DNA of 64,000 nt. Source: Bradysia coprophila (lineage: Eukaryota > Arthropoda > Insecta > Diptera > Sciaridae). Made by a program: the position numbers and the translations under genes. Under the pieces are notes generated by a model. It worked only from the letters and a program-made list of their open reading frames with translations, was not told where the DNA came from and made no database searches. The first letter of the stretch is position 1. Every line of letters starts with the position of its first letter. Below, piece after piece: positions 56,026-64,000 of the stretch. The stretch is from the NCBI RefSeq assembly GCF_014529535.1, contig NC_050735.1:1922001-1986000 (forward strand), given 5' to 3'.

Positions 56026-56572
56026 TAGGTTTCTTCCAAGGTGAAATAAAATGTCAAACCGTCATCCATATAGAGCCGTAACCTCAACACTATTAACATT
56101 GCAATTGTCAAAATAACAAAGACAAATAAATTGTGGTTATGGTTCTATGGATGACATCGGTTCGTGTTCGGTTCATTTTGTTCGGCTTAACCGTTGCTTG
56201 GAATAAACTTATAGAACCGTTTGAACCAGGGTCGTTTGAACTGCCATCCACGTTAAATACAAAAGAATAAATAAACGAAACTCAAGTGAGATTACGTCTG
56301 AAAGTACCGTATCTTGAAGATGATCTGTAACCGCACTCGTAAAAAACAAATTTTTTGAAGTTTTGGTCGTTAAAGTATAGTGTAAATAGCAGAAACTCCT
56401 TCACAACAAATTATAAAATCCTTCTGAAACCGAATTTAGTAAGGAATTTGTTCTATCATTATTCGCATTATTCGTTCGTTCGTCAAGTGAGTCGGCACCA
56501 GCAGTCAGCGGTGGGTTTTCATTTTTACAAATTGGCACACGTGACTTGGTACATTATACCCATAGGTTTGTT
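56026..56572. other. Spacer, nothing recognised
   Basis: No gene. The frame at 56355-56615 runs into a MITE and is not credible. Confidence 0.35.
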
Positions 56573-56757
56573 CCAAGGCCATATGAATTGTCAAATTTCA
56601 TCCTCAGAACCATAACCTCAATAATATCTCTGTGTAAATCGCGTAGGCGAATTTGCTCGATTTGTATGAAATATCACGTAAGCGACGTTGCTGTGGATGA
56701 ACTTGTCGTTGTTCGGGTTGTCAAAGTTCGTGTTTACAGTTACTTGGAACAAACCTA
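56573..56757. mobile_element. MITE with TAGGTTTGTTCCAAG ends
   Basis: The left end TAGGTTTGTTCCAAGGCCAT and the right end ACTTGGAACAAACCTA are inverted over 15 bp with TA at both outer edges, consistent with a Tc1/mariner-like non-autonomous element (inference). It is related to the copy at 32726-32870. Confidence 0.75.
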
Positions 56758-56982
56758 TTATACCCCCTGAAAACCTGTGCTTCAACATTCAGAGTTTTCA
56801 AATGTATCAATGCATGTGTGTCAACTTCTAAAAATAAAAAATCCAAATCCTTCCTTAAGCTCGAAAAATACAGTCTCTATTGTTCCAACGCACCAACAAA
56901 CAAATTCACCTACTATGAAAATATCACATTGGGTGACCAGCGTAGATCTTCGTAACCTTCGTGAACTATCAAAGTATATAAA
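56758..56982. other. Short spacer
   Basis: No recognised gene. TAACCTTCGTGAACTATCAA near 56953 may belong to the next element. Confidence 0.3.
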
Positions 56983-57236
56983 CACTGAAGGTAACGCAAA
57001 TCCGCAAGAACACACGGATTCAAAGTTTCGGGTGAATATAGTTTTTATAATGTTGGACACAAGTCAAATTCACTTTGTTAGGTTGCAACACATGCCAAAA
57101 CTCAATACTAAACAACACACTTCCAACAACATTATGACGCCAAACGTCACGGATGCAACATAACAAATCTTATATTCACCCGAAACTTTGGATCCGTATT
57201 TCTTGCTATTCCCTGAGGATTTGCGTTACCTTCAGT
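56983..57236. mobile_element. Foldback element of about 250 bp
   Basis: ACTGAAGGTAACGCAAATCC and GATTCAAAGTTTCGGGTGAA with TATA on the left are mirrored by TATATTCACCCGAAACTTTG and GGATTTGCGTTACCTTCAGT on the right. Right at its left side, AGTATATAAACACTGAAGGT resembles the sequence next to the MITE at 32880 (ACCTTCAGTGTTTATGTACT in complement), so the two elements may form one larger family. Confidence 0.75.
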
Positions 57237-60200
57237 ATGTCTATGTACCTTGTATAGCCTTGCATACAACCCCCTGCATTTACGATACAAAAATTTCATA
57301 AGGAGTCTGTTCATATTTTCTTGAACATACTGATGGTGCGCGGCTTTGATGCCAGTGACAGCTTTGACTTTGCACAATATTTTGTTTTTGTTTACATTTT
57401 TCTCGCGATGATTTCTGCCTTTTGCTCAAAAAGTATAAACTACGAAGTTTGCTGTCGCGTTTTATTAAAGTGAAATTTAAAATCTTTATCGGGTGAATCA
57501 ACTAAAAACTGTTTTGTGAACAATTCTAGCGAATAAAATGTGATTGCTGCTCCAACCAAATAAGAAAATCATCGCGGTTACTTATGTCAGTATTTTACTT
57601 TTTATTTGTTATTGAACGAAAAAGACTTGTTTGCATTTTTTAAATCAAAAATTGTAGCTGACTGACATCCAGTTTTCTGTTACACACATTTTTCGGCATT
57701 TGAAATAAGAAATTACATTTCAGTGGACACGACATTAAATGAAACAATAAAAAACATTCCGTCCTTGTCTCGTTCCCCACAAGTCCCATACATCATTTTA
57801 CATCGCGTGTGCTCACTTCATTCAACTTCGCTTATATATTCAACAAACAATTTTTTTTTAGATTTTGGTTTGTCGTTCGTTCTTGTCTCAATCGTCGTGT
57901 ACACAAAAAATAATTTAACACGAATAAACGCGGTGTGGTGTGGCTTTGACAATTTGTCCAAAAGAAAAGTGTGTAAAAGTGCAGATAGTAACACTGTAGG
58001 TGAGTCAAATAATTGTTAAAATACGAATTGTCAATCTATTTTCGGTGCACAAAGTAAAAATTCAATCTGTCGGTGTGCGATATTGGTTGAGTTGAAAATT
58101 TGCATGAAATTTCCACGATGAAAATCCCTGTCATATTTTGATACCACACCACCTAATGGCCGAGTAAATGAGTTTCAGTATTTTAAAATGAATGATTTGT
58201 GTGTCGTAGACATTTTCAGTTTAGCTAGGTTTCTGTTCCCTTGCTACTTTTCTCGTATATTTTCACAGCGTGTGACCCACATAATAAATCTCAATTCTAT
58301 CAACGCAAAATCCTATTCGATTTACTAAAAGGTTTAACTTTTAGCAGATCGACCAATCACATTGTTTGTTTTCCATCGAAATGTGGACTTTGCCAACGCT
58401 AAAACTCTCCGTTGTTGTCTTTTTTCTTTCAATTACTTTTTTTTTTAAATTCGCAATCAAAGCTGAAGTGTATTTGGAAAGTTTGATTTTTATGTCCACG
58501 TCGATTAATGAATTCTCGGTGTTTTTACTGTTGTTGTTATTGTTGTTGTCGTTCATTTTAATACATACTCGCCGCATAGACACACATACTTTATTTTATA
58601 TGTGACTTCTATCAAACATTGATCGTAGATTGGAGTTTAATTATCGCAAATTACCCGAAATATTACTGCTGGTCGGTTGTGAGGCTGTCGATAATAAAAA
58701 TCCGAATCGAAAGAAGAGAAAAAAAAACGTTTAATGCAAACTCGATCTGCTCTCGCCATCATAAAAATGTTTGTACACATTCACCGAATATGGTTATTTG
58801 GTTTTTTGGGCTGTAGCATAACAAACAGGTATTTTCGTTTGATGTTGGATTTCAAGTACAAAACCGAACTACAAACATAATTTGTTTTAAAGTTTTTAAA
58901 ATCGTTCTTTTGGCATTCAATTGTCGAGATCCACATAAACTTTTACGCTGATGAAATTGCGTCATCCGTTTTTCCCATTCATTGCGATGTATAACTCATT
59001 GAGCACATTTTTTTTTGTTAATTAAAATAACCTGTCGCTAGCATCGTTTTGTGTAGTACGGGAACTATGTTCAATAGAAAAAATAAAATCAAGGACATGT
59101 GGTCTGTGCAAGTGTGGGTGTTCCAGTTTTTCAATAAACAGTTAATCGTAACTAGGCCAATTAACATGCTTCCCAAACTTATTCCCATTCAAGAAAAAGC
59201 TTTTCTCCATGAGGGGATATGTGGAAGGCATTGCCAATAAATTCCCCCAACTACGTTTTCTTGTTACTACCAGCAAATTATATACATTCTCACACCTTCG
59301 CTTGTATTTTGTGCAGACTACAAATCAAAAATTTTCCGTTTTAGTGTGTTTAGTAACTCGATACATCTTAATCTCACTAAGATTTGTGGTCTGTACGACA
59401 CAGTTTTTAGAAGAGCGACGCGGTGGGAAAGTTTAAATTAAGGATTTTGTTCGGTGAATGTACCTTTTTCACATTCTTCACTTCATCAGCTAGCCATCTG
59501 TCCATTGAATTTGTATTTCGACAGAATTTCTCTTTGTTACTAATCCAGTGAATTTTCACATAATAAACTTTTTTGTCAGGAAAAGTTGGAAAATAATTGG
59601 TTTTCAGGATTTGAATTCATTAGTTTTTCCGGGAACTTTAACCAATTCCATATTTTTGAAGCTGAGCTTTTTAATTAATTTTGTTTTAATTAATATTTTT
59701 TCACCATCAGTTGCACAATCAAGCACAGCGAGATAAAAATAAACATGGAAAATATGGCTGCTTTATAGGTCGCTCAGATTCTACGTAAGGCCTTCCATAT
59801 TAAAAAGAAATTCATTGACAAAGGATTGGGCGAGTTTTCTCCTAAGCGGAGTGGCTGTTTATTTAAGTAATTTAGCGCTGGATATATCGCAAAATGAAAA
59901 TAAAAACCAAACAGACAGTAAATAAAATGGAAAATATATTTCAGACGATACTATACTTGACCTGATGTCCGACTAATCAATTTCGGTGACCTTATCGAAT
60001 GACCCAATAAAATGAAGTCATCTTTTCTAGAAAATGGGCGGAATGAGTTAGGTCTATTGTTTGGCTACCTGTACTCGATTATGTTAAATTGAGACATGAT
60101 TTTTCTGAATGAAATATGTACAAAACGTTGACAGACCATCATTGTTCCACCATTACGATGCAATGATAATGTGCGTCTGTTTGCAATCACTCGTGATTTA

Positions 60201-60634
60201 CCGTAGCAATTCAGCAGTATTGTAATTGATTTATTTTCCATTCACATGTACACACATTGTACACACACAATAAATGCACAATGTGTTTATCAAAACGAAA
60301 TATAACAATTCGTTAACAAAACAACTTAATTTCCCTTCAATTTCCATGTGTCGTCGTGTATCGGAGACATTTTTTTTACAAACATAAACATGTAAGTAGT
60401 ATGTAGTAATCGTATCTCTCTTAAATGCTTAATCAAAACGAATAACAACTGAAATGTATACGTATTGTAATACATATGATAAGAACGATCCACTACCATG
60501 GCACAGTTTTAGTTCAGGGCAATTACATTTGACACGATAGTTTTGTTACAAGTTTTTTTTCTCTCGTTTTCTTGTAACAAATGATCGGGTAAAATTTTCA
60601 TTTTGTTATCTTAAATGAATTCGTCATCTATACG
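57237..60634. other. Long region without recognised coding sequence
   Basis: About 3.4 kb of AT-rich DNA. On the plus strand a segment ending AACACTGTAG at 58000 is followed by a consensus donor GTGAGT. It could be the end of a noncoding 5' exon whose gene continues beyond the window. No acceptor or coding exon was found. The frames at 57723-58019, 58341-58583 (-) and 58366-58605 are low-complexity or unsupported. Confidence 0.35.
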
Positions 60635-60762
60635 GTGTTTAAGTAGAGCGAGATGGAAAATCAACTCGGGATCTGCTGTCATCGATAATACAAAAGAATC
60701 TGACAGAAGACCCCGAGATTGAACAATAGGTTGTCGTTTCGCCATCTCTCTCACTTAAACAC
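60635..60762. mobile_element. 128-bp MITE with GTGTTTAAGT ends
   Basis: The left end GTGTTTAAGTAGAGCGAGAT and the right end (complement GTGTTTAAGTGAGAGAGATG) are inverted over about 22 bp with two or three mismatches. No coding capacity. Confidence 0.7.
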
Positions 60763-60794
60763 TCTATTAGTTTATTAGTTACTCTATGATTGTG

Positions 60795-60970
60795 TTAAGA
60801 GCGCTCACCCCTTGGTAAAACCAAATTTTCTCTTAAAAGTAACACATTTTTGCATGCTTTAATGGTTTTACTTTTTCAAAAAAAGATTTTGGTTCAGAGA
60901 AATCATCAAAAAACCAATATTTTTGCGCACAAATATAGGCTAGAAAATTGCCAAGGGGTGAGCGCTCTTA
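60795..60970. mobile_element. TTAA-flanked MITE (piggyBac-like target)
   Basis: TTAA followed by GAGCGCTCACCCCTTGG on the left, and CCAAGGGGTGAGCGCTC followed by TTAA on the right: a 17-bp perfect terminal inverted repeat bounded by TTAA, the target duplication of piggyBac-type transposases. The 176-bp whole has no coding capacity, so it is non-autonomous. Confidence 0.8.
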
Positions 60971-61099
60971 ATGATCAAAAAAAAAACTATTCAATGTGTT
61001 GATGCAAAATCTTTTACTTCAACTGATTGAGAGTAAATTTTCATAATAAGATTGTAATAGCTCAGGCTTTGCCATTTATTTTATCCGATTTTGCGATAA

Positions 61100-61318
61100 C
61101 ATAATATGTACAGTATGTTCCTGAAAAATCCTAAAATTTCCTATAAAAAATTGTCATTTCCTAAAAACTTACAAATTCTTACAATTTCCTAAAAATTCCT
61201 AAAATTTCCTAAAAATTCCTAAAAATTCTTAAAAAATCCTAATATTTCTTAAAAATGGTTACAATTTCCTAAACTTTCCTAAAATATTTTTTACAAAAAT
61301 CCGGATAATAAGCCCTGT
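61100..61318. repeat. TTCCTAAAAATTCC array ending in a CAGGGC-family terminus
   Basis: About fifteen loose copies of TCCTAAAATT/TCCTAAAAAT in tandem (61120-61285), followed by ATCCGGATAATAAGCCCTG, the complement of CAGGGCTTATTATCCGGAT. It is probably a member of the CAGGGCCTATTTTTGG family with an expanded interior. The left terminus (ACAGTATGTTCCTGAAAAA) is poorly preserved. Confidence 0.6.
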
Positions 61319-64000
61319 GACACTTTTGACAATTTGCGCAACACTATAAACACCAAACGCTCAACATATAGCTTTCGATAACTAAATACTTAACCGAAAT
61401 TTGTTTTCATAGATCGTTTGTATTCTTACCGCTTCAAATCGTTGTTCCAGCTTCGTTGCCATAACGACTATACAAAGCATTTTCCAAATTGTATACAATA
61501 GTGAACAGTTTTTCCGAAAACTTGTTTCGTGATAACGACTAGCCTATTAACAAGTTACGAAAGTTTGTTTTTTATTCGGCATACGAACTGAAACAGAATT
61601 TTGTATTTAGTTTGATGTACCTATTCGCATTAGATACTTTAATAAACAACAAAAATATTTTATGTTTTGTTGTATACACATCATTTTAAGCTTATCGTGT
61701 TCAGCTGAAGATTTGTTTTTTGTTTCGTTCATATATGAAAATCCTCCAACCATTTTGGTACGACCACGTGCTTTAGTGATATATACATTATGTGTAATTA
61801 TGATGTGCTTGAAGCCAACCAAAAAAAATGTGATTACTGCATACAATCGGTGAATGTGTTCAATAAATGAAATTTATAAATAAAAATTTATCTAGTGACA
61901 TGGCTCCACATATTCAATTCGACTGTTTAAAGTTGGAGCGATAATCATTTTTTATTAATTTCATGTTGGTAAACGATGACCTCCAGATGAGGCTCATTTT
62001 TTTGATAATTTTGTTTCCAATTTGTTTTGCACTTTTTGTCGATCATTTTCATGACTTATAAATACATTTCGACAGATTATATCACAACAGCACGAATTTA
62101 TGTTCCAGTCACTTGACTAACCATTGGTCACTTGACTGGCTCGACAACTGACTCGAAGAGCTTTACTTGTAAACTCTAAAAGCTTTACCAAACATTTTCT
62201 TTTTCATTAACTAATTCTCAAAGTCATTGCGACCGTTTAGACTTTGCCCTGTCAATACACCACAACTTCTTAAGTTTCTAGTCTTTTCTTATTAAATACC
62301 GTTCAAGGAGACACTTCTATCTGGAACACGGTTTTTATATACCTGAAATGAAATTTATTTGATCAATGTACACATGTTTAATTTGACTTGAGGTGCAAAA
62401 TAAACTATTGAAAATACTCAGCTATTCATTCAATATACATACAGCAAGACACTTGTGTTAACACACTGTGTTTATATCGATGGAAATTATTATCAAATAA
62501 TTTTATTCCGAAAAACACATGTCTGCGTTCATTTTGTCGGAGATGGAGACTTGGTTAATTAATTCGAGATCTTTGACTGAATACATTTCGCCCGTTAAAA
62601 TGGGGTACAATCGGATCAGTTGTCTGAAATTTTTGTGAGAAACTAATCGTCTATTCGATAACTGATAGTTTAGCTATAACCTAAATTTGACGTCAAACAG
62701 TTGGTGATTCTTTTAACCAAGAGATCACACTGACAGTTTCTTTAAAGATTATTTTACTTTAAAAAAATTAACTCACTCAAACAGGGTTTTCTGAAGAGTA
62801 CGCTAGAAACAATTCTACTCAACAAAAGAGAAGCAAAACGTTTTTTTTTTCTTTAAATAAAATTCTGATTCACTCATAACCGGATAAAATACTAATATTA
62901 CGGATTGTTAGTATATACGTTACGGGTAACATACGTCTAGGCGTGACGTCATTGCGTCAGAAGCCGTTGTCATGCTAACGAAATAATTTTGTTTCTCTTA
63001 TGTATACATACAAATACGTTGCGAGTGTTGAGAATTGTACCATATAGCTCCGCAATGCTTACTGTAAGATAAGAACCAAATAAATGAAAACAATGTGGAA
63101 GGAGCTATAATCCGAAGCAGTGAATAATTTTTTTTTTGTCTTCCGATGTTATTAAGAATGCTGCAATAATATGTTGATTTGAGATTTTACATTTAATTGA
63201 CTGTGGCTTAGATATTTTAAGCATTTTTTTTTTTGTTGGATTGTTTTAATTTCGAATTTTTTACAATGACGACACACACACGCACTGTATCTATGTGGTA
63301 TTTGAAAATTCACCAGCGCTATTTGATATTTTACATCTATTTTCGTTGTGACTGGCGTTCTTTTATTTTCGGAATGAACTTTCTTTCGGCATTGTGAGCA
63401 ATTCATTGTAGAGAAAAGAAAGTGGATACTGAAGAGATGAGATTGTTTCTAAATATAACAGAACAGCTACTGTAGAGTGAGAAGTTTTCCGATTAACCAA
63501 TGTTGAAATGACACCGTAACAATTGATACGAATCGTTTCAAAGTTTTATTTAGTTCAATTACATTAATAACTGCAAGGAAGTTCTGATGACAAAAAAGAG
63601 CGACTGTACAGTACATGTATAGACTGATACGTAGTGCATGTTTACGCACTGTGTGGTAAGAGGGACAGGACAGATTCGTTACGTATTATCACCTGTCGAC
63701 TCGGTATTCTATGTCCGACACACCAGTCCATAATGTTTTCTTTAGTATTGATGACATGTAAGGTTCGGACAGACGATATATTGTTGCAGGGCTGCCACTC
63801 CTCCTGAAACTTCTTTAAATCCAAAAATGTCAAAAATCATTCTAAAACCACCCTTAATGAAGCTCCAGACTGTTGACACACCTCACACACTATTTTATCA
63901 TGCGACGCAGGTCTTCCTTCACTTTTTACCTACTAGAATTTCCTTTTTGAGGCATCACCAATCAAAAAACTGCTAAAATTCTCCTTGAATAAAGCCTCCT
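61319..64000. other. Window end, no gene recognised
   Basis: About 2.7 kb of AT-rich DNA with only short frames (61607-61846 -, 61662-61853 +, 63152-63406 -) that overlap on both strands and match nothing I know. A T-run (63220-63233) and short AC-rich stretches are the only simple repeats. Confidence 0.4.

Noticed and set aside
57147-57501. Minus-strand frames with TEGNANPQG repeats
   Set aside because: They arise from the inverted repeat at 56983-57236. The peptide similarity to 56821-57060 is the repeat read twice.
58366-58605. Open frame with a poly-Leu/Val stretch suggesting a membrane protein
   Set aside because: The hydrophobic run is from a TTGTTGTTATTG simple repeat, and the reverse strand gives poly-Asn. 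No other support.
61120-61285. CRISPR-like array of TTCCTAAAAATTCC units
   Set aside because: Units are contiguous without unique spacers, degenerate and eukaryotic. It is a simple tandem array within a transposon.

Overview
The window looks like AT-rich nuclear DNA from an insect, most likely a fly of the lower Diptera (midge or fungus-gnat type). The evidence is compact multi-exon genes with introns of about 55-80 bases, GT-AG splice sites, and typical insect families: a DUF1091 secreted protein, a trehalose-type sugar transporter, a CYP9-like P450, a digestive M14 carboxypeptidase and a fly-like gamma-tubulin complex subunit. The species-level guess is inference.

Twelve protein genes can be modelled with consistent reading phase. 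Left to right they are: DUF1091 secreted protein (+, 0.5-1.3 kb); MFS sugar transporter (+, 13.1-15.4 kb, first exon not found); gamma-tubulin complex component 2 (+, 17.9-21.9 kb); mitochondrial monothiol glutaredoxin 5 (-, 22.1-22.5 kb); GT31 beta-1,3-galactosyltransferase (+, 24.4-25.6 kb); purple acid phosphatase (-, 25.8-27.7 kb); arsenite methyltransferase of bacterial ArsM type (+, 29.5-31.0 kb); ribosomal protein P2 (-, 31.6-32.1 kb); PP2C phosphatase (+, 36.0-37.8 kb); CYP9-like P450 (+, 40.9-42.9 kb); an unrecognised basic protein with repeated Y-x-P motifs (-, 46.8-49.3 kb); zinc carboxypeptidase (+, 52.6-54.2 kb). The genes do not form a pathway. They are ordinary housekeeping and accessory genes, three pairs of which end tail-to-tail. 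Several (ArsM, P450, carboxypeptidase, sugar transporter) are environment- or diet-facing.

The space between genes is dominated by non-autonomous repeats, above all foldback (inverted-repeat) elements of 0.1-1.2 kb. At least fifteen are visible. They include a family with CAGGGCCTATTTTTGG ends, a roughly 1.2 kb foldback at 50.2-51.4 kb, a roughly 1 kb one at 54.6-55.6 kb, a TTAA-flanked MITE at 60.8 kb and a cluster of small hairpins at 16.0-17.4 kb. A tRNA-derived SINE family is present in about three copies. No transposase, reverse transcriptase, capsid or envelope gene was recognised. The last 7 kb (57-64 kb) holds no convincing coding sequence. It could be a long 5' intron of a gene continuing beyond the window.

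The most notable points are the bacterial-type arsM with introns, a near-perfect 121-bp-arm palindrome with an extra direct copy at 8.5-8.8 kb, the hairpin cluster with differing stems and a recurrent GAGCCGAAGGCGA motif, and the unrecognised Y-x-P-repeat protein. Splice positions were worked out by hand and may be off by a base or so in places.
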